This document shows positions 52,724 to 60,940 of a stretch of DNA of 64,000 nt, piece after piece; the stretch's first letter is position 1; each line of letters opens with the position of its first letter. The stretch is taken from assembly GCF_014199255.1 (NCBI RefSeq), contig NZ_JACIJF010000002.1:372001-436000 (forward strand), written 5' to 3'. The notes beneath the pieces were generated by a model. The model saw only the letters and a program-made list of their open reading frames with translations, ran no database searches and had not been told where the DNA came from. Source of the DNA: Sphingomonas xinjiangensis (GTDB lineage: Bacteria; Pseudomonadota; Alphaproteobacteria; Sphingomonadales; Sphingomonadaceae). A program made the position numbers and the translations under genes.

Positions 52724-53587
52724 TCACGGTGCTTCAACGTCTTCCACGATCCGCGGCGCTGGCTCCCCGGCCTGGGCGCTGCGGAACTGGCTCGGGTCCA
52801 TCCCATGCGCGCGGCGGAACGCGCGGGAAAAGTGGCTGCGGTTCAGATAGCCGATGCGCGCCGCCACGCTCTTCACCGGCAGGTCGGTGGAGCGCAGCAG
52901 CTCCGCGGCATGATCCAGCCGCGCCTTGGCGACGAACTGCATCGGGTTCATGCCCGTCGCGCGCATGAAGTGGCGAATGAAGGTCGCCCTGCTCATCCCG
53001 ATCAGCTCGGCGAGCGAGGCGATGCTGTGGGGCGAGCCTGGGTCGGTCAGCACCGCGCTCACCACCTTGGCGACCCGCGGATCGCTATGCGTCTCGCCCT
53101 GGGCCAACTTGCGGGCGGCATGCACCAGGAACAGCTTCATCAGCGCCGATGCGACCAGCACCGTGCCGGTTCCAGGCCGCTCGAGCTCCACCTCCAGTGC
53201 GGCCAGCAGCGCCTCGGCTCCCGGGGCGGCGTGCAGGTCGTGCAGCATCGGCTGACGCAGCGTGTCGCCCAGGCCCAGCGCCACCGATGCCGTTACGCTG
53301 ACATTGCCGATCAGCACCCGCACCGGCGTCCTGCGTGCCGCCGCGCCGCGCCCACGCTCGGCCACCAGCCGCAGCGCCTTGCCCGCCGGCAACAGCATCG
53401 CGCATCCCTTGGGCAGGCTGTGCGGCGGCAGTCCGTCCACCACCGCGCGCACCTTGCCCGACAAGACGCAATGCAGCGTGATGCTGGCGGTACCGTCATC
53501 GTCGAACGGAACATCCGAATGCAGTTCGCACAGGGCCAGGCGGTCCACCGCGCCGTCCAGGGTTCCGGGAAGCGGCGTGATCAGCAC
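52724..53587 (-). CDS. AraC-family transcriptional regulator
   Basis: About 287 residues. The N-terminal cupin-type sensor domain (ITLHCVLSGKVRAVVDGLPP) is followed by a helical linker. The C-terminal double helix-turn-helix has SIASLAELIGMSRATFIRHF and VKSVAARIGYLNRSHFSRAF, with the GMDPSQFR end typical of AraC proteins. The start is uncertain: no ATG lies near the domain start, GTG 53587 is used here, and an upstream rare start cannot be excluded. It lies directly upstream of the secretion operon on the same strand, and so is a candidate regulator of it. Confidence 0.82.
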   Translation of the reverse strand: MLITPLPGTLDGAVDRLALCELHSDVPFDDDGTASITLHCVLSGKVRAVVDGLPPHSLPKGCAMLLPAGKALRLVAERGRGAAARRTPVRVLIGNVSVTASVALGLGDTLRQPMLHDLHAAPGAEALLAALEVELERPGTGTVLVASALMKLFLVHAARKLAQGETHSDPRVAKVVSAVLTDPGSPHSIASLAELIGMSRATFIRHFMRATGMNPMQFVAKARLDHAAELLRSTDLPVKSVAARIGYLNRSHFSRAFRRAHGMDPSQFRSAQAGEPAPRIVEDVEAP

Positions 53588-53801
53588 GTCGGCGTGCGGC
53601 GGGAGTGCAAGCGCCGGAACCGGCGTGCGCGCGTCCTTGACGATATGTCCTCTCCCGATTTGTGAGGGGCAGAACGTCGGGTGCCCGCATAAGGATGCAG
53701 CCTGCGATTCCCGGTCTGGGACACGTGCGATAACGGCACCAGCGCCAGCGCTTGCGGGGATTGGGACTTGCGGAAGCCCGCAGAACCCGCTCACTCGGCG
53801 C

Positions 53802-56225
53802 ATGACCCGTCTGCTCCGCCTGATCGCCACCATACTCCTCGCCGCAAGCACCGCCACCGCGCACGCGCAGACCACGCCGGTCGCGGCGCTCTCCGGCCAG
53901 ATCGCTCAGGCCGAAAAGGATTTGCGCAGCGTCGACCGCGCGCTCGATCAGCGCGTGGAGGATGATGAGCGCGCACCCTTGCGGAGCAAGGCGGTCGCCG
54001 CGCAACAGGCCGCCCGCGCCGCCGCCGGTCAGCTGGAGGAACAGCTTGGCTTGATCGACGCGCGCATCGAGGGGCTCGGGCCGGTCGCCGCCGGCACCAC
54101 CGAAGCGCCCGAGATCCGGCGTGAGCGCAGCCGCCTCGCCGCCGAGCGGGGCGCGATCGACGCTGCGATGAAGCGCGGCCGGCTGGTCGATGTCGAAGCG
54201 CAGCAGCTGGTCGACGAGATGGAGCGCAGCCAGGCCGAGCAGCTGAACGAACGCCTCACCACGCGCGTCGCCTCTCCCCTGGCGCCCAGCTTCTGGCGCG
54301 CCGTGCTGCTGTCGGTGCCGCGCGACCTGCGCCGCATCGACTTGTTCCTGTCGCAGGGCGCTAGCCAGATCGACGCGCAGTGGCGCGGCGGTTTTCCCTG
54401 GCAGGCGATGTTCGGCGCCGTGCTGGCGCTTCTCTTCCTGTTCCCGCTGCGCGTCTGGGCCCGCACGCTCGGCCAGCGCTACCTGATCGGCAGCGCCCCC
54501 GGCCACCGCGTCCGCCGCTCCGCTTATGCCATTTGGCGCGTCCTGATCGGCACGGTGATGCCGTTGCTCGGTGCGATCTGCCTGGTACAGGGCTTCCGCT
54601 GGGCGGGGCTCCTGCCCGATCGCTGGAGCAGCCTGCTCGATGGACTGGTCCTCGCGACCTGCTTCAGTGCGCTCACCGCCGCGCTGGCCGGCGCAGTGCT
54701 GATGCGCCACCAGCCTTCGTGGCGCGTCGCGCCCATCGCCGACGAGACCGCCGACCGCGTCCGCCCGCTTTCCTGGCTGCTCGCGGCCCTGACCTTTGCC
54801 AGCATCCTCATCGAATTCTTCAATCAAAGCGTCGGCGCCAGCCATGCCGCCAACGTTGCCACGCAGGTGCTGGAGGCGTCACTCCACCTCCTGCTGATCG
54901 GGGCGTTCCTGCTCCTGCTTGGCCGTCTTCGCGCCGAACGTGCCGGGCGTGAGGACGCGAACAGCCTGTCCACCAGCGCCGGCCTCGGCATCATCACCCT
55001 CGTCGCCTGGGCGCTGGTCGCCGCTGCGCTCATCGCGCTGCTGCTCGGCTATGTCGGGCTCAGCCTGTTCGTCGCGCGGCTGGTCATCTGGATGGTGATA
55101 TTGGGCGCCGCGCTCTACCTGTTGATGGGCGGCGCTGACGACATGGCGACCACCGTCTTCAATCGCGACAGCCGCCTGGGCCTCACCATGATCCGCAGCA
55201 TCGGCCTGCGCGGCAGCGTGGTCGATCAGTTCGGCGTGCTCCTATCGGGCGCGCTGCGGATCGCCCTCGTCTTGGTCGCGCTGGGTTTGCTGATGTCTCC
55301 GTTCGGCGGCGGCGGCGGATTGGGAAGCCTGTTCGGGCGTCTGGGCGCCTTTGCGCAAGGGATAGAGATCGCCGGCATCGCCATATCGCCGGGCGCGATC
55401 CTGCGCTCGATCGTTGTGCTCGCGATCGGCCTGGCGCTGGTCCGCGCCTTCATGAGCTGGCTGGAAAGCCGCTATCTGCCCGCGACCGATCTCGACGGTT
55501 CGGGACGCAATTCCGTCAGCCTGGTGGCGCGCTATGTCGGCATCGCGCTGGCGATCATCTGGTCGCTCGCTTCGCTCGGCATCGGCATGGAGCGGATCGC
55601 ACTGCTTCTTTCCGCGCTCTCGGTCGGCATCGGCTTTGGCCTTCAGGCGATCACGTCCAACTTCGTCTCCGGGCTGATCTTGCTCGCCGAACGCCCGATC
55701 AAGATCGGCGACTGGATTCGCGTCGGCCTGGACGAAGGCGACGTGAAGCGGATCAGCGTCCGCTCGACCGAGATCACGCTGGCGGATCACTCCACCCTGA
55801 TCGTGCCGAACTCGGAACTCATCACCAAGTCGGTGCTCAACAAGACGCTGTCCAGCCCGCTCGGCCGCATCCAGATCCAGTTTTCGGTGCTGCTCGGCAG
55901 CGATGTCGAGCGCGTGCGCGAGATCGTCCTCGACGCCTTCGCCGCCGAACCCGCCATCCTCGACGATCCCGCACCCGTTGCGTTTGTCGACGCGATTCTC
56001 GACGGGCGCATCCTGTTCAACTGCTTCGCCCATGTCAGCTCGCCGCGCGACGCCTATGGCGCGCGCAGCAACATCTTCCTCGTCCTCCTCAAGCAATTCC
56101 GCGACGAGGCCATCGACATCGGCACCGTCCCGCAACGCCTCCAACTCGCCCCCGGCGAGCCCACGCCGTTCGTTCCGACCCCCGCAGACGAACCCGCGCC
56201 AACCGCACCGACCACGCCGAAATAG
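53802..56225 (+). CDS. MscS-family mechanosensitive channel with DUF3772
   Basis: An 807-residue inner-membrane channel. The signal peptide is about 1-22. A long periplasmic coiled-coil DUF3772 region (about 28-190) comes before about ten membrane helices. The conserved MscS core has GIGFGLQAITSNFVSGLI and ERPIKIGDWIRVG near residue 600-650. The cytoplasmic vestibule has ADHSTLIVPNSELI. The tail is Pro/Thr-rich. It would release osmolytes during hypo-osmotic shock. ATG 53802 is chosen since it begins the signal peptide, and the frame upstream is antisense to the AraC gene. Confidence 0.9.
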   Translation: MTRLLRLIATILLAASTATAHAQTTPVAALSGQIAQAEKDLRSVDRALDQRVEDDERAPLRSKAVAAQQAARAAAGQLEEQLGLIDARIEGLGPVAAGTTEAPEIRRERSRLAAERGAIDAAMKRGRLVDVEAQQLVDEMERSQAEQLNERLTTRVASPLAPSFWRAVLLSVPRDLRRIDLFLSQGASQIDAQWRGGFPWQAMFGAVLALLFLFPLRVWARTLGQRYLIGSAPGHRVRRSAYAIWRVLIGTVMPLLGAICLVQGFRWAGLLPDRWSSLLDGLVLATCFSALTAALAGAVLMRHQPSWRVAPIADETADRVRPLSWLLAALTFASILIEFFNQSVGASHAANVATQVLEASLHLLLIGAFLLLLGRLRAERAGREDANSLSTSAGLGIITLVAWALVAAALIALLLGYVGLSLFVARLVIWMVILGAALYLLMGGADDMATTVFNRDSRLGLTMIRSIGLRGSVVDQFGVLLSGALRIALVLVALGLLMSPFGGGGGLGSLFGRLGAFAQGIEIAGIAISPGAILRSIVVLAIGLALVRAFMSWLESRYLPATDLDGSGRNSVSLVARYVGIALAIIWSLASLGIGMERIALLLSALSVGIGFGLQAITSNFVSGLILLAERPIKIGDWIRVGLDEGDVKRISVRSTEITLADHSTLIVPNSELITKSVLNKTLSSPLGRIQIQFSVLLGSDVERVREIVLDAFAAEPAILDDPAPVAFVDAILDGRILFNCFAHVSSPRDAYGARSNIFLVLLKQFRDEAIDIGTVPQRLQLAPGEPTPFVPTPADEPAPTAPTTPK

Positions 56226-56256
56226 TTCCCGGCGAAGGCAGTGCCATCAACCTACT

Positions 56257-56280
56257 CCCTCTCCCGCTTGCGGGAGAGGG
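56257..56280. repeat. Perfect palindrome, CCCTCTCCCGC family, between convergent genes
   Basis: CCCTCTCCCG (56257-56266) pairs perfectly with CGGGAGAGGG (56271-56280) and is followed by CCGGGGTGAGGG. It matches the copy at 26541-26566. It may terminate both the channel gene and the opposing SDR gene. Confidence 0.65.
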
Positions 56281-56329
56281 CCGGGGTGAGGGTTCAGCGC
56301 AATGCACTCTCGAGAAAACCCTATCCCAA

Positions 56330-57352
56330 TCAGCGAGGCGTCTCCCCGCCCTCCCGAGCCCGATCCTCGGCCTTCATCCGCGCCCGAACGCCTCCATCCA
56401 CGCTCGTCCCTTCCGCCATCGGCTGGTGCATCGCCCCCGGCCCCGGCGCCTGGGGCGCAGCCTTCCGCATCTGCTCGGCATGGGCGATGTTCCCCGACAC
56501 CGCCTCGACCAGGTCCGGCGTTATCGTGTGGAAGGCCGACACGGCCTGCGCCTTCCAGCCCACCGGCACTTCCTCACGCGGGTGGAGCGAGGCCCAGACA
56601 ATCGCCTGCACCACCTTTTCGGGCGGGTCCAACGCCGCCATGCGTCCCTTATGCCCGCTATAATTGGCGGCATGGTCCCAGAATGGCGTGTCCGCCGCCC
56701 AGGGCATGATCGTCACCACTTGGATGCGCTTCTTGTACCCGGCCTTGCGCAGTTCCTCGTTCATCGCGCGGCCCAGCGCCCAGATCCCCGCCTTGGTCGC
56801 GGCATAGCTGGCATGATAGGCCAGCGGCACCTGGCTCTCCACCGATCCCAGGTTGATCAGCACGCCGTGTCCCTGCGCCTTGAACTGGCGTACCGCGTGA
56901 TGACTGCCATAGATCACGCCCTTCAGGTTGACGTCGACCGCGCGGGCATGGTCGGCGATCGGAATCTCTTCGAACCGCCCGATCGTGCCCACCGCGGCAT
57001 CGTTGATCCACACGTCGATCCGCCCGAACCGCGCCACCGTCTCGCGCGCCAGCCGCTCCACCTGAGCAGGATCGGAAACGTCGGTCGGGATCACCAGCGC
57101 CTGTCCGCCCGATGCGCGGATCACCGCCGCCACTTCCTCCAGCACATTCGCCCGCCGGGCGGCAAGCACCACATTGGCCCGCTCGCGCCCCAGCATCTCG
57201 GCAACCCCGCGCCCGAAGCCGCTCGACGCGCCGGTCACGACATAGGTCTTGCCGGCAATCCGTTGCAGGTCGCTCCTGCCCAGATGGGTGTTGACCGCGC
57301 AGGCGGATAGCGCCGGCACGAGCAGCAGGAACAGGAGGAAGAGCTTGCGCAT
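56330..57352 (-). CDS. Lipoprotein-anchored short-chain dehydrogenase
   Basis: A 340-residue SDR. The classical cofactor motif TGASSGFG and the catalytic Ser-Tyr-Lys (GSVES, then YHASYAATK) are present. The structural NNAG motif is changed to NDAA. Unusually, the protein starts with a lipoprotein signal, MRKLFLLFLLLVPALSAC, with the lipobox LSAC. That predicts attachment to a membrane outside the cytoplasm, where NAD(P)H is not expected. The C-terminus is an extended Ala/Pro/Arg tail. ATG 57352 is preferred over 57358 on spacing from GGA. It is divergent from the DUF4142 gene. Confidence 0.82.
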   Translation of the reverse strand: MRKLFLLFLLLVPALSACAVNTHLGRSDLQRIAGKTYVVTGASSGFGRGVAEMLGRERANVVLAARRANVLEEVAAVIRASGGQALVIPTDVSDPAQVERLARETVARFGRIDVWINDAAVGTIGRFEEIPIADHARAVDVNLKGVIYGSHHAVRQFKAQGHGVLINLGSVESQVPLAYHASYAATKAGIWALGRAMNEELRKAGYKKRIQVVTIMPWAADTPFWDHAANYSGHKGRMAALDPPEKVVQAIVWASLHPREEVPVGWKAQAVSAFHTITPDLVEAVSGNIAHAEQMRKAAPQAPGPGAMHQPMAEGTSVDGGVRARMKAEDRAREGGETPR

Positions 57353-57470
57353 GGTCATGTTCCGGGCGGCTTGAGGATGCTCTTCACAAGATCTGCCGAA
57401 ATCGAAGGTTCCGTCCACTACAAGCATTGTTCTTACGAAACGAAGTCATCGCCAACATGGATCAGGAAGG

Positions 57471-57495
57471 GGAACCATGCCGCCAAGTTGCCGTT
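57471..57495 (+). promoter_or_regulatory. Sigma-EcfG type promoter of the DUF4142 gene
   Basis: GGAAC (57471-57475), 16 bases, CGTT (57492-57495): an exact match to the alphaproteobacterial general stress response consensus. It ends 15 bases before the ribosome site AGGAG at 57511. Confidence 0.65.
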
Positions 57496-57522
57496 CGGCG
57501 ATGGAACACAAGGAGCACTCCG

Positions 57523-58050
57523 ATGAAGCACCTTCTTATTTCTACCAGCCTGCTTGTTGCGGCGATTGCCGCGCCGGCAGTCGGCAGCACCCCCGCAGTT
57601 GAAGCCCAGGCCAGCCGCACCCCGACCAAGGCGGCGCAGTTCGTGCCGATGGCCGCTTCCAGCGACATGTACGAAATCGAGTCGTCGCGCCTCGCGCTCG
57701 AGCGCTCGCAAAGTCCGGCGATCAAGCAATTCGCCCAGATGATGATCGATCATCACACCATGACCACGCAGCAGGTGACGCAAGCCGCACAGGCTTCGGG
57801 CATGACCCCGCCGCCCCCGGCCCTGCTGCCGCCGCACCGCACGCTCCTCGACAAGCTCCAGCCCGCGCAGGGCCGCGACTTCGACCGCATGTATCTCGAC
57901 CAGCAGCGCACGGCGCACCGCCAGGCACTGGCGCTGCACCAGACCTATTCGCGCCGCGGCGACAAGGAACCGCTGCGGCAGGCCGCAGCCGGTGCCGTGC
58001 CGATCGTCCAGCAGCATATCGACCAGCTCAAGACCCTCTCCCCGACCTGA
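57523..58050 (+). CDS. DUF4142 exported protein
   Basis: A 175-residue exported four-helix-bundle protein. The signal peptide is about 1-20. The DUF4142 core is visible in SSDMYEIESSRLALERSQSP, FAQMMIDHHTMTTQQVTQAA and PIVQQHIDQLKTL. The family is ferritin-like in fold, often outer-membrane linked and stress-induced, with no established activity. AGGAG is seven bases before ATG 57523. The promoter matches the general stress sigma factor, and it sits in a neighbourhood of catalase and ferritin-like genes. Confidence 0.88.
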   Translation: MKHLLISTSLLVAAIAAPAVGSTPAVEAQASRTPTKAAQFVPMAASSDMYEIESSRLALERSQSPAIKQFAQMMIDHHTMTTQQVTQAAQASGMTPPPPALLPPHRTLLDKLQPAQGRDFDRMYLDQQRTAHRQALALHQTYSRRGDKEPLRQAAAGAVPIVQQHIDQLKTLSPT

Positions 58051-58079
58051 GCCCTTTCCTGGCCCCAGGTCCACCTGAT

Positions 58080-58116
58080 GGGCGGGCGCTGTCCCTCCGG
58101 CGCCCGCCCCTTCTTT
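58080..58116 (+). terminator. Terminator after the DUF4142 gene
   Basis: GGGCGGGCGC (58080-58089) pairs perfectly with GCGCCCGCCC (58100-58109) and is followed by CTTCTTT. Confidence 0.85.
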
Positions 58117-58194
58117 GTGCGAAGTGCAGACCAGGCTGCACGCCGAAGTGACAAGCGCGTTGCAGCGGCGCGCTACGCTCCCAATCAGCCAAAA

Positions 58195-58300
58195 CCAGTT
58201 CCCCGGCGAAGGCCGGAGCCTAGCTGCAAGCGGCTGGCGATGAGAGACTGCCACTCGCAAAGCGCATCGAAACTGGGCCCCGGCCTCCGCCGGGGACCTT
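58195..58300. repeat. Paired palindromic repeat (REP-like), copy 2
   Basis: CCAGTTCCCCGGCGAAGGCC at the left is answered by the inverted AACTGGGCCCCGGCCTCCGC region at the right, about 50 bases apart. Arrangement and length match 41662-41762. Confidence 0.7.
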
Positions 58301-58317
58301 CAGGCTGAAATGCGCCC

Positions 58318-58366
58318 AATCCTCCGCCCAGGGGGAGGTGGCACGCGCAGCGTGACGGAGGGGGAG
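58318..58366 (+). repeat. Intergenic repeat, second copy of the GTGGCACGCG element
   Basis: Begins AATCCTCC, contains GGGGGAGGTGGCACGCG and AGCGTGACGGAG, and matches 39951-39994 almost base for base in the core. Confidence 0.7.
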
Positions 58367-58470
58367 GACTCCCTTGCGCCCGTCTTGAAATCTCGCCTCC
58401 GTCGCCTTCGGCGCCATGTCGGCCCTGGCGGGAAGGGATTGCAAGCCCGGCCCCCCCTCGACCGCACACG

Positions 58471-58504
58471 AAAAAGGGCGAGGCCGTCAGGCCCCGCCCT
58501 TTTC
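58471..58504 (-). terminator. Bidirectional terminator
   Basis: GGGCGAGGCC (58476-58485) pairs with GGCCCCGCCC (58490-58499) with one mismatch. It is flanked by A5 on the left and T4 on the right, so it can work on both strands. It terminates the leftward catalase-DUF892 operon. Confidence 0.85.
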
Positions 58505-58523
58505 TGCGCACCGCTACGCCAAC

Positions 58524-59048
58524 TCAGTGGCTCGCGGTCTCGCCCGACTGGCGCAGCGCCAGGAATTTGCGGATCACCAGCGGTTGGGTGTCGATCACCC
58601 ATTGCTGCATGGCGATTTCCTCGCGCAGCGTTTCCTGGAGCAGCGGCACCGCGTCGGTGAACCCCGCTTCCTCCGCCATGGTGATCAACGCTTCATAGCT
58701 CGCCCGCTCGAAGCTTTCGAACGCGTAGTTGGCGAAGCTGTTCTTGATGATCTCGTCGGGCGCGAAGGTGTGCGCCAGCGCCGCCATGTTGCCGCTGAAC
58801 GTCAGCGCGGCGTCCTTCAGGCCCGACGGGCTCTCGCCCAGATTGGTCAGGATCGTCTCCAACCGCCGGATCTGCCCCTCGGTCTCGCCACGGTGCGCGC
58901 GCAGCTGCGCTTCCACTTCGGCATAATTGGCGAGATGCTCGATCTGCCGGTCCATCAGCGCCATCGCCTGATGTTCCAGTGCGTGTGCGTTTTTCAGGCC
59001 GGTCACGAACACTTCGCGTGCGGCATTGCTGTCGATGGTCGTCGCCAT
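58524..59048 (-). CDS. DUF892 (YciE/YciF) ferritin-like protein
   Basis: A 174-residue all-helical protein. The DUF892 pattern is visible: EVFVTGLKNAHALEHQAM, then a bundle with the E-x-x-x near GETEGQIRRLETIL. The final helices read YEALITMAEEAGF and LREEIAMQQWVID. YciE/YciF-like proteins have a ferritin-like fold and are induced by stress. AAGGAGA lies before ATG 59048. It is 13 bases downstream of the manganese catalase gene, so both are made from one message. Confidence 0.87.
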   Translation of the reverse strand: MATTIDSNAAREVFVTGLKNAHALEHQAMALMDRQIEHLANYAEVEAQLRAHRGETEGQIRRLETILTNLGESPSGLKDAALTFSGNMAALAHTFAPDEIIKNSFANYAFESFERASYEALITMAEEAGFTDAVPLLQETLREEIAMQQWVIDTQPLVIRKFLALRQSGETASH

Positions 59049-59061
59049 AGGAATGCTCTCC

Positions 59062-59967
59062 TTATTTAGCGGTTTCGAGTTGCTTGGTGCGGCCCGCACC
59101 CGGGCCCGCGCCCAGATCGGTGCCGGTGGTCGGATCCTTGGTGACGTCGGACTTCAGCCGGGTGGCCATCTGGCTCAGCGCGGCCATGTCGCTGTTGCTC
59201 AGCTCCACGCTCGCCTTTCCGTCGCGGCCATCGATCGGCATGCTCTGCTCCAGGTCGTCGATCCGCTCCCACTGATCGCCCGAGTTCCATGGTCCGGTCA
59301 TGTCGCCTTCGCCCTGCGAGGCGTTGACGTACACGCTGGCGAACTCTTCGCGGCCCGGCAGCTTGCCCGGCGGGAAGTTGTTCTCGATCGAATAGAGCGC
59401 CTTTTCGAACGACTTCTGGTGCGCCACTTCGCGCGTCATCAGGAAAGTGAGCGCGTCCTTGATGCCGGGGTCGTCGGTGATGTTGATCAGCCGCTCATAG
59501 ACGATCTTTGCCCGGGCCTCGGCGGCGATGTTGGAGCGCAGGTCCACCGTCGGCTCGGAGCGCGTGTCGATATAATCGGCGTTCCACGGCACGCCCGCGG
59601 AGTCCACCAATGCAGGCCCGCCGCCGAACAGGATTGATTCCTTGGCGCTCGTGCCGGTCTGGCCGACCATCGCGAACAGTTCGGCTTCGGCCATCTGCCC
59701 TTCGGACAGCTGCGCCTTCACGCCCTTGTTGAGCATGGTTACGATCGTGCCGATCACTTCCAAATGGCTCAGCTCCTCGGTGGCGATATCGAGCAGCAGG
59801 TCCTTGCGGCCCGGATCCTCTTCGCCCAGCCCCTGGGTGAAATAGCGCATGGCCGCGGCCAGCTCGCCATCGGCGCCGCCGAACTGCTCCAGCATCAGGC
59901 AGGCGAGCCGCGGATTGGGTTCGGACACCCTGACGGTATATTGCAGGCGCTTGTTGTGCATGAACAT
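59062..59967 (-). CDS. Manganese (non-heme) catalase
   Basis: A 301-residue dimanganese catalase that dismutates hydrogen peroxide. The ferritin-like bundle carries metal-ligand motifs ATEELSHLEVIGTI and MTREVAHQKSFEKAL, with a further glutamate in AEARAKIVYERL. The N-terminus has MFMHNKRLQYTVRV and the C-terminal tail is Gly/Thr-rich. ATG 59967 has GAGGAG upstream; the longer frame lacks family similarity. It heads a two-gene operon with the DUF892 protein. Confidence 0.93.
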   Translation of the reverse strand: MFMHNKRLQYTVRVSEPNPRLACLMLEQFGGADGELAAAMRYFTQGLGEEDPGRKDLLLDIATEELSHLEVIGTIVTMLNKGVKAQLSEGQMAEAELFAMVGQTGTSAKESILFGGGPALVDSAGVPWNADYIDTRSEPTVDLRSNIAAEARAKIVYERLINITDDPGIKDALTFLMTREVAHQKSFEKALYSIENNFPPGKLPGREEFASVYVNASQGEGDMTGPWNSGDQWERIDDLEQSMPIDGRDGKASVELSNSDMAALSQMATRLKSDVTKDPTTGTDLGAGPGAGRTKQLETAK

Positions 59968-60211
59968 GGGGAAAGCCACTCCTCTTCGGCCTGCCCAACT
60001 AACCGTGCAGATGAATCCGGGTTGCGGCGCCCGCCCACAGAGTGGCAAATTCAATCTAAACCCTTGTTAGTTTTCGTCGCTTCGCCCCCGTCGCCTGCGC
60101 ATCGTTACGTCATCATCCAAGTTGTTGTTGCTGGCGCTAGATCGTTTGTCCCGATCAACGGCGCAAAGACTCCGCTCGTGCGTTGGGGCGCGGAACCGGA
60201 GTCTGGAATCT

Positions 60212-60940
60212 ATGACGAATCTCGCAGGAAAGCGCATTTTGGTAACCGGCGGCACCACTGGGATCGGCCGCGAAACCGTGAAGCAACTGGTGGCGCGGGG
60301 CGCCCATGTCATCACCTTCGGCCGCGACCAGGGGCCACTCGACGAAGTGCTGGAACAAGCTCGTGCGGGCGACGGCCAAGTCTTTGGAATCACGGCAGAT
60401 GCGAGCACCAAAGAGGGTCTGGACAAGGTCTTTGTCAGCGTCGACCAGATGCTGGCCGGCCTCGACATGCTCGTCGCCTGCGCGGCGCTCGGCGCCGATC
60501 CCCTCACCGAAATGGCCGAGGATGATTGGCGCTATGTGATCGAGACCAACCTGGTCGGCTATCTCGCCAGTGCCCAGCGCGCGATCACGCGCATGGAACA
60601 GTCCGGCGGCGGCCACCTCCTGTTCGTCGGCTCGATCAGCACCGAAATCAAAGCCGCAGGCGAAAGCGTCTATTCCGCCACCAAGGCCGGCGTCCAGGCA
60701 TTCGCCGAAACGCTCCGCAAGGAAATCTCGGCGGAAAAGAACATCAAGGTATCGGTGATCCAGCCCGGGTCCGTCGAAACCGACATGCAGGAATGCACCG
60801 ACGGAGAGAAAGCGCAAGCCGTGGAAAAGCAGCAGATGCTCCATGCCGAGGAAGTCGCTGACGCGATCGTCTGGGTGCTCACGCGCTCGGCAAACATCGT
60901 CAACCTGCGCATCGAACCCCTCGACCAGAAAACCAGCTGA
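60212..60940 (+). CDS. SDR-family oxidoreductase
   Basis: A 242-residue cytoplasmic short-chain dehydrogenase. It has TGGTTGIGRE, the altered CAALG in place of NNAG, N in VIETNLVGYL, and the catalytic SISTEIKAAGESVYSATKAG with Ser, Tyr and Lys. The fold is complete and the substrate unknown. Its stop overlaps the start of the patatin gene (TGATG), suggesting they act together, possibly in lipid metabolism. Confidence 0.9.
   Translation: MTNLAGKRILVTGGTTGIGRETVKQLVARGAHVITFGRDQGPLDEVLEQARAGDGQVFGITADASTKEGLDKVFVSVDQMLAGLDMLVACAALGADPLTEMAEDDWRYVIETNLVGYLASAQRAITRMEQSGGGHLLFVGSISTEIKAAGESVYSATKAGVQAFAETLRKEISAEKNIKVSVIQPGSVETDMQECTDGEKAQAVEKQQMLHAEEVADAIVWVLTRSANIVNLRIEPLDQKTS

Larger units (their letters stand above)
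58117..58470. other. Gene-free repeat-rich spacer
   Basis: No gene is seen. The space is filled by the REP-like pair at 58195-58300 and the second copy of the GTGGCACGCG repeat, so it looks like a landing site for small mobile palindromes between a rightward and a leftward unit. Confidence 0.6.
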
